A stretch of 53,874 bases of DNA, taken from contig JAPHTO010000106.1 of assembly GCA_026196955.1 (NCBI GenBank), forward strand, positions 1-53,874, written 5' to 3'. This DNA comes from Colwellia sp. (GTDB lineage Bacteria; Pseudomonadota; Gammaproteobacteria; Enterobacterales; Alteromonadaceae). Under the pieces are notes generated by a model. It saw nothing but the letters and a program-made list of their open reading frames with translations. It had not been told where the DNA came from and ran no database searches. Positions 1 through 8,165 of this stretch are shown here, in pieces; the first letter of the stretch is position 1; each line of letters begins with the position of its first letter. The position numbers were made by a program, and so were the translations under genes.

Positions 1-387
1 ACACAAAAAGCAGAAGCGGCAGCGCAAGCACCTTCTGCCACTGATCCTGAAAGTTACGCGGTGAGTGTTGATGGTAAGGTTTATGATGTTGTTGTTGCTC
101 CTGGTGGCTCTATTGAGTCAGTTACTCAGCCTGCAGGTGATGATGCTATTAAACAATCAGCATCTATTTCAGCTGAAGAAACATTAAACGCGCCACTTGC
201 CGGTAATATCTTTAAAGTATTGGTCAACGAAGGCGACAGTGTAGAAGCCGGTGAAGTGGTTATCATAATGGAAGCAATGAAAATGGAAACTGAAGTGCGC
301 GCCGTTAATGCTGGTGTGATCACGAGTTTACACACTAAAGAAGGTGACGCCGTTGCGGTTGGTGATGCCTTACTTAGCTTTTCATAG
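1..387 (+). CDS. oadA: Oxaloacetate decarboxylase alpha subunit, C-terminal end (partial)
   Basis: The reading frame is open from the first base of the window to the stop at 385-387, so this is the 3' end of a longer gene. The visible part is an Ala/Pro/Glu-rich linker followed by a biotinyl-lipoyl domain of about 70 residues with the biotin attachment motif EAMKMET; the first Lys of that motif carries biotin. Such a domain closes the alpha subunit of the Na+-pumping oxaloacetate decarboxylase, which moves the carboxyl group from oxaloacetate to biotin. The beta subunit gene follows after 8 bp, which supports oadA over other biotin carboxyl carriers. The carboxyltransferase domain, and any oadG, would lie to the left of the window. 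Confidence 0.93.
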   Translation, partial: TQKAEAAAQAPSATDPESYAVSVDGKVYDVVVAPGGSIESVTQPAGDDAIKQSASISAEETLNAPLAGNIFKVLVNEGDSVEAGEVVIIMEAMKMETEVRAVNAGVITSLHTKEGDAVAVGDALLSFS

Positions 388-395
388 GGGATAGC

Positions 396-1529
396 ATGGA
401 CAAGTTAAATACACTATGGCTATCTACCGGTTTAGCTAACTTTGAGCTAGGCCAAGTGGTAATGATGCTAGTTGGTTGCGGTTTGCTTTACTTAGCTATC
501 GCACGAAACTTTGAGCCACTATTATTATTGCCTATGGGCTTTGGTGCCATATTGACCAATATTCCTGTGGCAGGTTTTTCTGAAGTTGGTGGCTTACTGC
601 ATTACATTTACTATGCAGGCATTGATACGGGGATCTTTCCTCTCATTATCTTTATGGGTGTCGGGGCCATGACGGATTTTGGCGCCTTGATCGCCAATCC
701 TAAAACTTTATTGTTAGGCGCAGCGGCACAGTTTGGTATTTTTGCTACCTTATTTGGTGCTATTGCATTAAATACAATACCGGGCATAGAGTTTACCCTT
801 AAAGATGCGTCAGCTATTGCTATTATTGGTGGCGCTGATGGGCCAACGGCTATCTTCCTAGCCTCAAAATTAGCGCCTGAGTTATTAGGTGCTATTGCAG
901 TAGCAGCATATTCTTATATGGCGCTAGTGCCTATTATTCAGCCACCTATCATGAAGGCGTTAACCACTGAAGATGAGCGCAAAATTGAAATGGCTCAGTT
1001 AAGATCAGTGACGAAAATAGAGAAAATTATTTTCCCACTTGGCGTATTATTAATGACCATTTTCTTTTTACCGGCAGCGACACCACTGGTAGGTATGTTC
1101 TGTTTAGGTAATTTGATGCGTGAGTCTGGTGTTGTCGATCGCTTAAGCTCTACCGCACAAAATGAACTTATTAATATCACTACCATTTTCTTAGGTTTAG
1201 GGGTTGGCTCAAAATTAAGCGCAGAAGCATTCTTGAATGTGGAAACGTTAGGCATTTTAGGCTTAGGGGCTGTGGCTTTCTCAATTGGTACGGCTTCTGG
1301 TGTATTGATGGCTAAAACCATGAATAAGTTATCTAAAAACCCAATCAATCCATTAATTGGTGCTGCTGGCGTATCAGCTGTGCCTATGGCTGCTCGAGTA
1401 GCGAATAAGGTTGGCTTAGAAGCTAATCCACATAACTTCCTGCTTATGCACGCGATGGGACCAAACGTTGCTGGTGTACTAGGCTCAGCAGTTGCTGCTG
1501 GTATATTATTAGCACTAGTTGGCGGTTAA
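396..1529 (+). CDS. oadB: Oxaloacetate decarboxylase beta subunit (Na+ pump)
   Basis: A 377-residue, very hydrophobic integral membrane protein of the OadB/MmdB/GcdB family. It decarboxylates carboxybiotin on OadA and couples this to Na+ export across the inner membrane. Seen directly: many membrane segments, the Gly-rich family stretch [12 protein letters not shown] near residue 145 and a Gly/Ala-rich C-terminus with [18 protein letters not shown] around residues 315-332. Full length for the family. ATG at 396 follows GGGGATA, a plausible ribosome site, 8 bp after oadA. In the context of the lactate/2-oxoacid genes beside it, the enzyme would connect pyruvate and oxaloacetate pools with the Na+ gradient (inference). 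Confidence 0.96.
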   Translation: MDKLNTLWLSTGLANFELGQVVMMLVGCGLLYLAIARNFEPLLLLPMGFGAILTNIPVAGFSEVGGLLHYIYYAGIDTGIFPLIIFMGVGAMTDFGALIANPKTLLLGAAAQFGIFATLFGAIALNTIPGIEFTLKDASAIAIIGGADGPTAIFLASKLAPELLGAIAVAAYSYMALVPIIQPPIMKALTTEDERKIEMAQLRSVTKIEKIIFPLGVLLMTIFFLPAATPLVGMFCLGNLMRESGVVDRLSSTAQNELINITTIFLGLGVGSKLSAEAFLNVETLGILGLGAVAFSIGTASGVLMAKTMNKLSKNPINPLIGAAGVSAVPMAARVANKVGLEANPHNFLLMHAMGPNVAGVLGSAVAAGILLALVGG

Positions 1530-1562
1530 TTTAGCTAACGCTTGATTGTCATAATAACGTTT

Positions 1563-1595
1563 AAAAACGCTGAGCTTTGCTCAGCGTTTTTTTTT
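1563..1595 (+). terminator. Intrinsic terminator of the oad operon
   Basis: A perfect 13-bp stem (1563-1575 with 1579-1591), a 3-nt loop and a run of nine T (1587-1595), 33 bp after the oadB stop. A textbook Rho-independent terminator. Confidence 0.95.
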
Positions 1596-1874
1596 GATAA
1601 AAGTGGCTGCAATATACAGCTATAGTTATAGCTGTGTATCACTTTTATTCCTTCAAATCAGTTGCTTGCTTAATTTCTAATTAAAAACATTTGCTCGTTT
1701 CATAGTAAAAAGTGAGCAACTTTTAAGCAAAAAAGTAAGTGTAATCACGTAGAAAAAATACGGGCATTCGCCGATTTCCCCTCTAGCAACATTTTAATAT
1801 CTTATTTAGAGCAATAAGCACGATGAGTTTTTGAAACATGAATTCATCTCACTCTCAACAATAAGGTAACAATA
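1596..1874 (+). other. Promoter region upstream of the porin/TRAP operon
   Basis: No reading frame of note between the oadB terminator and the porin start. It holds a 9-bp perfect inverted repeat with a 2-nt centre (1616-1635, arms ACAGCTATA/TATAGCTGT) and the 32-bp shared element at 1746-1777, annotated separately. The last 100 bp is AT-rich and should contain the promoter, but I could not pick a convincing -35/-10 pair or a sigma-54 site by eye. The ribosome site of the porin is AAGGTAA at about 1863. Confidence 0.6.
1746..1777 (+). promoter_or_regulatory. Putative operator, copy 1 (shared with 14616-14647)
   Basis: This 32-bp stretch matches the reverse complement of 14616-14647 at 29 of 32 positions. 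It begins with CACGTAGAAAAA and ends with CATTCGCCGATTT. The left part is an imperfect form of the ACGTAG-N5-CTACGT inverted repeat that is perfect in copy 2. It ends 97 bp before the porin start. A dimeric NarL-type regulator, most likely the one at 7545-8165, is the expected ligand; that link is inference from location. Confidence 0.75.
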
Positions 1875-2915
1875 ATGAAAAATATAATTAAATCCGGTTT
1901 GGTGTTGGCAGCTATGGTATCGGTCCCCGCCTTCGCAGGCTATTCTTTTGATTTATCGGATAAAGATAAAATAACTTTCGGTGGTTTCATTAAGGCTGAT
2001 ATTCGCTCCATTAGTGGTGATGTAAGCTCTCCTGCGACTAACAATGACTATTGGATTGGTGCAGCAGCCGTCACAGAGGATATTTCAACTACAAAATTCA
2101 CCGTCAATGAAACACGCTTTAACGCTAAGTACGTTCATGGCGATGTTACAGGGTTTATTGAAATGGACTTTTATGGTGGCGGTGGCAACCAAATTATTTC
2201 CAATTCTTCACATCCAAGATTACGTCACGCATTTATCAAATACAAAAACTTTACTGTCGGTCAAACCTGGACGACCTTTATGAATACAAGTGCTATACCT
2301 GAGTCTGCTGATTTTGGTGGACCATTAGTGGCCGAGTCATTTATAAGGCAAGGGCAAATTCGTTATACAAATGGCGGTTTACAAGTTTCTTTAGAAAACC
2401 CGCATTCAGACAAAGGTGATAACACTCAAGACTCAATACCAGATGTAATTGCTAAATATACCTTTAAAGGTGATTGGGGCAATGTGTCCGTTTCTGGTTT
2501 AGCCCGTCAGTTAAATACTGTGGGTGGCGATACTGTGTCTGCTGCTGGTTTTGGCATTTCTGGTCGTATTAACACTATTGGTAAAGATGACTTCCGTTTC
2601 CAAGTGCATGGCGGCAAAACGGGTCGATATGTTAGCGTGGTTACCGCTCGAGATTTAGTGGGTGAAGAGGCAGAAAAATCAACATCATTCATGGCTGCTT
2701 ATCGCCATTTCTGGAGCGATGATATGCGTTCAACTGTCTATTACGGCACTACAGATGCAGATTTAGGCGACGTTAAAAATAACCACTTAGCAATTAATTT
2801 ATTCAAAAACTACACCAAGCAACTCTCTTTTGGCGTTGAAATAGGTAATTTTGAAATGGCTAATGCCAATAAAGAATCGAACTACTTACAATTTTCAGCT
2901 AAATACGTTCTTTAA
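1875..2915 (+). CDS. DcaP-like outer-membrane porin
   Basis: A 346-residue exported protein. Residues 1-21 form a signal peptide ending PAFA, followed by FDLSDKDKITFGGFIKADIR, alternating beta strands and a last strand ending FSAKYVL. The N-terminal pattern, including the KADIR-like first strand and the text around RLRHAFIKYKNFTVGQTWTTF, fits the DcaP-like trimeric porins, which admit carboxylic acids through the outer membrane. The final residue is Leu rather than the usual Phe/Trp. It starts the operon with the TRAP transporter genes (30 bp to the next gene), so it likely feeds the same carboxylate to the periplasm. Family call moderately sure; substrate inferred. Confidence 0.8.
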   Translation: MKNIIKSGLVLAAMVSVPAFAGYSFDLSDKDKITFGGFIKADIRSISGDVSSPATNNDYWIGAAAVTEDISTTKFTVNETRFNAKYVHGDVTGFIEMDFYGGGGNQIISNSSHPRLRHAFIKYKNFTVGQTWTTFMNTSAIPESADFGGPLVAESFIRQGQIRYTNGGLQVSLENPHSDKGDNTQDSIPDVIAKYTFKGDWGNVSVSGLARQLNTVGGDTVSAAGFGISGRINTIGKDDFRFQVHGGKTGRYVSVVTARDLVGEEAEKSTSFMAAYRHFWSDDMRSTVYYGTTDADLGDVKNNHLAINLFKNYTKQLSFGVEIGNFEMANANKESNYLQFSAKYVL

Positions 2916-2945
2916 TTTTTCAGCTAACTATATTGGAGCAAAACG

Positions 2946-4010
2946 ATGAAAAAATTACCATTATTACTACTAAGTACTTTAATTGCCGGCGGTTTTTCAA
3001 GTGCAGCGTTGGCTGAAAAGAAAATGCTGTTAAAGATGCCTATTTACTATAACTCTGTGTTACCAAGCTTAGGCTCAACGGCTAAGTATGTTGCTGACAA
3101 CATGAGAACATTAAGCGGTAATAGTCTTAGGGTAAAACTTTATGAGCCGAACAAACTTGTAAACCCTAAAGAAATACTCGATGCGGTTTCAACTGGTAAA
3201 GTGCAAGCAGGTTATGCCACTGCCGGTAATTGGGGCGGAAAAATTCCCGCGGCGCGCTTATTTTCAGCAGTACCTTTTGGACCAGAAGCACCCGAATACC
3301 TAGCTTGGTTCTATCATGGCAATGGCAATAAATTACATCAAGAGCTGTATGATGAAAATAACTTAAATGTCAAAGTACAAGTGTGTGGCGTGTTAGCACC
3401 AGAAACCTCAGGTTGGTTTAAAAATGAGATCAATAAACCTGAAGATTTAGACGGCTTAAAAATGCGTTTCTTTGGTTTGGGGGCTCTTGTCATGGAAAAG
3501 CTTGGTGTAAGTACTGTCGGTTTACCCGGCGGTGAGATATTCCCCGCGGTAGAAAAAGGCGTTATTGATGCTACTGAGTTTTCAATGCCTGTTGTTGACA
3601 AGCGTGTCGGTTTGAAAAAGTTATTAAAATATAATTACTTCCCGGGGTGGCACCAACAAGCCACGATCATGGAGTTGATTATCAATAAAGATACCTGGAA
3701 TGCAATGAGTGAGCGTCAGCACTCGGTTATTGAGCATTTATGTAAATCAGCCACTTTAGAAGCCATTGCCCTAGGTGAAGCGATTCAAGCCCCAGTGATG
3801 AGAAACAATGTCAAAGCTGGTGTAATCAATAAGTACTGGTCACCAGAAATGCTTGATACGTTCAAAGCCAAATGGGATGAAGTTGTTCGCGAGCAATCGG
3901 CAGCTGATCCAGCTTTTAAGAAGATACATGATGATCTAGCTAAATTCCGTAAGGAATATGACTTATGGGAATCAAACGCTTTCTTACCTCGTCCAAAACC
4001 TAGCCTTTAG
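2946..4010 (+). CDS. dctP: TRAP transporter solute-binding protein, TakP-like (2-oxoacid/lactate type)
   Basis: A 354-residue periplasmic binding protein of the DctP superfamily, with a signal peptide of about 23 residues ending ALA. The stretch around residues 196-222 (GGEIFPAVEKGVIDATEF) and NYFPGWHQQAT resemble TakP and its lactate/pyruvate-binding relatives, where the corresponding region binds the carboxylate of 2-oxo or 2-hydroxy acids. It captures the ligand and delivers it to the QM permease. SD-like GGAGCA precedes ATG 2946. The nearby lactate permease and dehydrogenase, and the shared upstream element, make pyruvate, lactate or another 2-oxoacid the best substrate guess. Confidence 0.88.
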   Translation: MKKLPLLLLSTLIAGGFSSAALAEKKMLLKMPIYYNSVLPSLGSTAKYVADNMRTLSGNSLRVKLYEPNKLVNPKEILDAVSTGKVQAGYATAGNWGGKIPAARLFSAVPFGPEAPEYLAWFYHGNGNKLHQELYDENNLNVKVQVCGVLAPETSGWFKNEINKPEDLDGLKMRFFGLGALVMEKLGVSTVGLPGGEIFPAVEKGVIDATEFSMPVVDKRVGLKKLLKYNYFPGWHQQATIMELIINKDTWNAMSERQHSVIEHLCKSATLEAIALGEAIQAPVMRNNVKAGVINKYWSPEMLDTFKAKWDEVVREQSAADPAFKKIHDDLAKFRKEYDLWESNAFLPRPKPSL

Positions 4011-4052
4011 TTAAAAAGCTTACTTACGTGCAGGAATCCCCTTTATTTGCAC

Positions 4053-4082
4053 AACCTAGAGTCCCCTGGCTCTAGGTTTTTT
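4053..4082 (+). terminator. Hairpin with T-run between dctP and dctQ (attenuator)
   Basis: A 9-bp perfect stem (4053-4061 with 4070-4078; AACCTAGAG/CTCTAGGTT), 8-nt loop and T6. It stands inside the operon 42 bp after the dctP stop and 20 bp before dctQ. It would let most transcripts stop after the binding protein, a common way to make it in excess over the permease. Confidence 0.8.
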
Positions 4083-4102
4083 CACTGAATTAGGAGAGTC
4101 AT

Positions 4103-4651
4103 ATGACTGATTCATCTTCTCAACCAACAGGCTCTTTATCTGGTTTTATGCTAAAAACTGCTGATATTTTTGAGTCAATTATCTTAAAAGTATCAGCCGT
4201 TTGTTGCTGGTCTTCAGCCTTATTAATCGTAGTCATTATCTGCAATGTCACCATGCGATATGGATTTCAAAATGGCTTGATTTTATTTGAAGAAATTCAA
4301 TGGCATTTGTATGCCATTGGCATCATGTTTGGCTTGTCTTACGCCGAAATCACTAACTCACAAGTTAGAGTGGACGTGGTTGCCTCCATGTTGAAACCAA
4401 AAACAGTGCTGAAATGGGAAATCTTTGGCGCAATTGTGTTCGTCTTTCCAACCATTTTTGTCATTTTATTTAATAGTTTTGATTATGTCGCTAACTCATA
4501 CATGTTGGGAGAAAGTTCTTCTTCACCACTGGGTATGCCGTTTAGGTGGCTGATTAAATCAGCTATTCCAGCCAGCTTTATTTTACTTGGAATGGCGGTA
4601 CTTGCGCGCTTATTTCGAAATATTCTTATTTTAATTCAGAAGGAGGCGTGA
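4103..4651 (+). CDS. dctQ: TRAP transporter small permease subunit
   Basis: A 182-residue protein with four hydrophobic segments (about residues 33-52, 68-88, 108-130 and 148-172), as expected for DctQ. The family-type stretch LFEEIQWHLYAIGIMFGLSYAEITN lies in the second helix region, with the usual E-E-x-x-x-H/W pattern. It forms the inner-membrane permease with DctM. ATG 4103 is preceded by AGGAGAG, a strong ribosome site. The stop overlaps the neighbourhood of the dctM start, implying translational coupling. Confidence 0.9.
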   Translation: MTDSSSQPTGSLSGFMLKTADIFESIILKVSAVCCWSSALLIVVIICNVTMRYGFQNGLILFEEIQWHLYAIGIMFGLSYAEITNSQVRVDVVASMLKPKTVLKWEIFGAIVFVFPTIFVILFNSFDYVANSYMLGESSSSPLGMPFRWLIKSAIPASFILLGMAVLARLFRNILILIQKEA

Positions 4652-4653
4652 TC

Positions 4654-6042
4654 ATGGACTTTAATGAAATATTAGTCATCAGCATGTTTCTAACCTTTAT
4701 CGTCTTTCTATTTACAGGAATTCCAATTGCTTATGTTTTAGCTGGTGTTGGGGTTTTATTTGGCGGTATTGGTTATTTGTCAGATATGCACATGGATACT
4801 TTTACTGGACTTGATTTAAATGTACTAGGTTTAGTGGTCTCGAGGATATTCTCCTTAATGGAAAACTGGGTACTGGTTGCCTTACCCATGTTTATTTTTA
4901 TGGGGTTAATGCTCGATAAATCAGGTGTGGCTGAGCGCATGATGCTAGCTATGCAAGAATTGTTTGGTCGCGTTCGCGGTGGTTTAGGCATTACTGTTAC
5001 TTTAATTGGTATCATTCTAGCGGCTTCTACCGGCATAATCGGTGCCTCTGTTGTTTTGCTTGGTTTGTTATCGATTCCTGCCATGATGAAGCAAAATTAT
5101 TCGAAAACATTTGCTACCGGCATTGTCTGTAGCGCAGGTTGTTTGGGTATTTTAATACCGCCGAGTATCATGTTAGTGATCATGGCGGATCAACTTGCAC
5201 TATCAGTGGGTGATTTATTTACCGCTGCAGTATTTCCTGGCTTAATGCTAGGTGTAGTTTATTTGGCTTACATTTTAGGATTATCTTTTTTTAAACCAGA
5301 AGTAGCGCCAGCACCTGAAAATCGCCGACCATTGAACCTTGAAGTATTAATAGACGTATTCAAGGCAATTTTACCACCGGTTATTCTCATTATTGCGGTT
5401 TTAGGCTCTATTTTTGCGGGTATTGCCACACCAACGGAAGCAAGTGGTGTAGGCGCATTAGGCGCTACCATTCTTGCCGCGGTAAATAAAAAACTTAATC
5501 TAAAAGTATTTCATGAAGTGTTAATGTCATCTTATAAAACCACGGCTTATATTTTTGCGATTTTTATTGGCGCGACGGTTTTTTCTCTTGTTTTGCGTGA
5601 ATTGGGTGGCGATGAATTTATATCAAGTATGTTAACAGGCTTGCCTTTTGGGCCTTATGGGGTGCTATTGGTTATTTTAGCTATCGTATTCTTACTTGGT
5701 TTTTTATTAGACTGGATAGAAATTACCTTGATTGTCTTACCTTTATTAGCGCCAGTAGTAGGCTTGCTAGATTTTGGTATCGGCAGTATTGGTGGTATAG
5801 ATCAACCAGTACTGGTTTGGTTTGTTATGCTTATCGCTGTCACATTACAAACGTCATTCTTAACGCCGCCCGTTGGCTTTGCTTTGTTTTATTTAAAAGG
5901 TGTTTGCCCGCCAGAAATAAAGCTTACAGACATTTATAAAGGCGTTGTACCATTCATCATTTTACAACTACTGGGCCTTGGCGTTTTGATTCTTTACCCT
6001 GAAGTGGCATTGTGGTTACCTTCAGTGGTTTATGGGAAATAG
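4654..6042 (+). CDS. dctM: TRAP transporter large permease subunit
   Basis: A 462-residue DctM-family permease with about 12 hydrophobic segments and family landmarks LPMFIFMGLML, ASTGIIGASVVLLGLLSIPAM and LTPPVGFALFYLKG. It performs Na+-coupled import of the substrate delivered by the binding protein. An in-frame GTG at 4648 would overlap the dctQ stop, but the strong ribosome site AAGGAGG at 4640-4646 is 1 nt from that GTG and 7 nt from the ATG at 4654, so I chose 4654. Last gene of the porin-TRAP operon; a terminator follows. Confidence 0.93.
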   Translation: MDFNEILVISMFLTFIVFLFTGIPIAYVLAGVGVLFGGIGYLSDMHMDTFTGLDLNVLGLVVSRIFSLMENWVLVALPMFIFMGLMLDKSGVAERMMLAMQELFGRVRGGLGITVTLIGIILAASTGIIGASVVLLGLLSIPAMMKQNYSKTFATGIVCSAGCLGILIPPSIMLVIMADQLALSVGDLFTAAVFPGLMLGVVYLAYILGLSFFKPEVAPAPENRRPLNLEVLIDVFKAILPPVILIIAVLGSIFAGIATPTEASGVGALGATILAAVNKKLNLKVFHEVLMSSYKTTAYIFAIFIGATVFSLVLRELGGDEFISSMLTGLPFGPYGVLLVILAIVFLLGFLLDWIEITLIVLPLLAPVVGLLDFGIGSIGGIDQPVLVWFVMLIAVTLQTSFLTPPVGFALFYLKGVCPPEIKLTDIYKGVVPFIILQLLGLGVLILYPEVALWLPSVVYGK

Positions 6043-6079
6043 CTGTTTATCATCTTTAATAGATTTAAAGGTCATTAAT

Positions 6080-6107
6080 AAAAAAGGTTACTTTCGTAAC
6101 CTTTTTT
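6080..6107 (+). terminator. Intrinsic terminator of the porin/TRAP operon
   Basis: A perfect 12-bp stem (6080-6091 with 6096-6107), 4-nt loop TTTC and T6 at the 3' side. The A6 on the other side means it could also work for the convergent minus-strand gene that ends at 6147. Confidence 0.93.
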
Positions 6108-6146
6108 GTATATGAAATTTTATCATCAGCTGTAGTTTGTCTTCCT

Positions 6147-6884
6147 TTAAAAGACAACGGCTGATTTTCTTCTACATCTTATTGAAGTAAGTCCTAGTCC
6201 AATAGCGAAAAGAATAAGAGAGGTTGGCTCTGGAATTTGCCCTGGTGGGATAACACAGCCATTTGGATCGGTTGCAGGATCACAATTTTGTAAGCTGATT
6301 TCAAAAATGTCAGAAGGAAAATCAAAGCGAGTATTATTTCGATCAGGGCTCAGAAAAATAACAGAGGTCAAATCATCCCCAGTTACCTGAGTTAAATTAA
6401 TAAATAAGTCATTGGGATCAAAGCCACTAATGATAAAGCCATCAGTACAGCAATCTACCCAAGTTAAACTGATATCTTGTGGGCCACCGCTACCAAGGTT
6501 TCCTGATTCATTGGGATCATCGACAAATGATAAAACTGCTGGGTCAGACCAATCCACTGTGGTTGAAAATGAGCCGCCACCACTACCGTTTGGTTTTTCT
6601 AAAATAATACCAAAGCTTAGCTCATTGGTTAGTGTGTTGATATGAGTGAAAATTTGCAATGCATCGGCTTCTAGTGGAATAGGGGTATTTGTGCCGGGAT
6701 AAACTGGATTAGCAGATGCTGTGAAAGGATTGCCATAACGATAAAAATCACTACCAGATTCTTCACTTTCGAAGGTGCCTAAGAGAAATTGGGTTCCATT
6801 AAAATCAATATCAATCACCCCAGCCGTTCCTGAGAATGAAAAAATGAGGAGTATCGTGCCAAATATTTTTCTATAAAGTTTCAT
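6147..6884 (-). CDS. PEP-CTERM sorting-domain protein of unknown function
   Basis: A 245-residue exported protein. Residues 1-21 are a signal peptide (basic start, FGTILLIFSFSGTAG). The C-terminus has the tripartite PEP-CTERM sorting signal: IPEPTSL, a hydrophobic helix LILFAIGLGLTSI, and a basic tail RCRRK. Such proteins are cleaved by exosortase and usually displayed or released with exopolysaccharide. The middle is Gly/Ser/Asp/Asn-rich and matches no family I recognise; a Cys pair occurs as WVDCCTDG and another pair near the end (QNCDPATDPNGC). It stands alone between the TRAP operon and DUF2956, with no exosortase gene in this window. Sorting call firm, function unknown. Confidence 0.85.
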   Translation of the reverse strand: MKLYRKIFGTILLIFSFSGTAGVIDIDFNGTQFLLGTFESEESGSDFYRYGNPFTASANPVYPGTNTPIPLEADALQIFTHINTLTNELSFGIILEKPNGSGGGSFSTTVDWSDPAVLSFVDDPNESGNLGSGGPQDISLTWVDCCTDGFIISGFDPNDLFINLTQVTGDDLTSVIFLSPDRNNTRFDFPSDIFEISLQNCDPATDPNGCVIPPGQIPEPTSLILFAIGLGLTSIRCRRKSAVVF

Positions 6885-7112
6885 GCGAATATTCCTTATT
6901 AACTGAACTCCTTTTAAAAAAGCAAAATTTATACCAGTAAAATAAAGGCTACCTAATACAGTTGATTAAAAAACATACAGGCCTGGGTGGGCTTAGAAGT
7001 GTAAAAAAAATTGACAATTTTAAGTTAAGTTCTGTCTTTTAAATCAAAGAAACATAAAGAGCCATTACTCAAATATTCACTGTGTATGTTGAAAATCATC
7101 AAACATTTGATT

Positions 7113-7433
7113 TTATTGATACTGAGAATACAAATAAAAACCAATAAAACCCAGCCAGCTAAGTATGAGTAATACCCAAGGGAGAGGATTATTAATCTTT
7201 GTTGGCGGACTTACCCTTTGCGGTGTCGAGTCGGTTTTGGTTTTAGATATTTGTTTTTTTTGTTTGTCTCGCGTTCGCGATTTTGCTTTTTGTTGTTTCT
7301 TGTATAACGCTATGCCTTTTTCAATTCCTTGAGCAATCAGCTTAGTCTGCTCTTTTGTTTGTCCTGGTTTTTGCGTGCTTTTGGCAACGCTTAATGCTTG
7401 CTCTTGAGTTTCTTTAGATACTTTATTAACCAT
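7113..7433 (-). CDS. DUF2956 family protein
   Basis: A 106-residue basic protein that fits the DUF2956 family of Alteromonadales and Vibrionales. The N-terminal half (VSKETQEQALSVAKSTQKPGQTKEQTK in part) is the conserved section; a Lys/Arg/Gln-rich linker follows from about residue 45 to 80, and a single hydrophobic segment (WVLLILSWLGFIGFYLY) ends the chain. It is therefore probably a C-terminally anchored membrane protein with its charged part in the cytoplasm. No function is known. It appears monocistronic, downstream of the regulator gene but separated by about 110 bp. Confidence 0.82.
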   Translation of the reverse strand: MVNKVSKETQEQALSVAKSTQKPGQTKEQTKLIAQGIEKGIALYKKQQKAKSRTRDKQKKQISKTKTDSTPQRVSPPTKINNPLPWVLLILSWLGFIGFYLYSQYQ

Positions 7434-7544
7434 GCGTGACTAGTGTAAAACACTCTTATAAAAATTATAAATGATAGTGATTATAAGCGCATTCAACATG
7501 AAAGCCTATTTGATATGAAGGTAGGATTAAATCCGTTTGTTTAG

Positions 7545-8165
7545 CTAGCGATCTAGACCATAATCAATAGCATAGCGCATTAATCCCATTGTTGAATCAA
7601 TGCCTAATTTTTGTTTTATATTGCGCTTATGCGTTTCAACTGTCCGTACACTAACGTTGAGCTCTTGAGCAATGCGCTTGTTATTAAGACCTTGAGAAAT
7701 GAGTCTTAGTACTAGCTGCTCTCGACGTGTCACAATGCCACGTTGCTCACCAGCAAGCTCTTTAGAAAGAATTTCGGTTACTTCTGCGCTAAAGTAATGC
7801 TTACCTGAAATCACTTTTTTAATAGCATCAATAAGCTCATTGCCGGGGACATCTTTTAAAATATAACCATCAGCACCGTGACGCATGGCGCCGAGTATAT
7901 ATTCCTTATTATCATGCATGCTTAGCATGAGTACTTTACAGTCAATGTTTTGCTCTTTAATCAATTCAAGCACATACATACCGTCCATTTCAGGCATATT
8001 GATATCCATTAAAACGATGTCAAATGGTTGGTTTTTAATAAGCTCAAGCGCTTGTTTGCCATTTTCAGCTTCTGCAACAACATCTAAAGTTTCATCAAGA
8101 CTTAAGCGGTATTTTAGCCCTTCTCTAAATAAGGGGTGATCATCCACTAATAATACTTTAATCAT
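7545..8165 (-). CDS. NarL/LuxR-family response regulator (likely lactate/carboxylate regulon)
   Basis: A 206-residue two-domain regulator: receiver domain 1-120 with acidic pair D8/D9, phospho-acceptor D54 in MDINMP and the conserved Lys of YILKDVPG; a LuxR-type HTH at about 145-200 (NNKRIAQELNVSVRTVETHK). The frame is open further upstream to 8240, but ATG at 8163-8165 begins the receiver exactly (MIKVLLVDDHP) and has the ribosome site AAGGAGA on the minus strand, so I used it. It overlaps the end of the kinase gene by 8 bp, so the two are coupled. Partner of the kinase at 8158-9579. The paired 32-bp elements upstream of the two transport operons are its likely targets (inference). Confidence 0.92.
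   Translation of the reverse strand: MIKVLLVDDHPLFREGLKYRLSLDETLDVVAEAENGKQALELIKNQPFDIVLMDINMPEMDGMYVLELIKEQNIDCKVLMLSMHDNKEYILGAMRHGADGYILKDVPGNELIDAIKKVISGKHYFSAEVTEILSKELAGEQRGIVTRREQLVLRLISQGLNNKRIAQELNVSVRTVETHKRNIKQKLGIDSTMGLMRYAIDYGLDR

Noticed and set aside
995..1348. A 117-codon minus-strand open frame opposite oadB
   Set aside because: Antisense shadow; no plausible start or domain.
4648..4653. GTG at 4648 as the dctM start
   Set aside because: Only 1 nt from the strong ribosome site; ATG 4654 has the right spacing.
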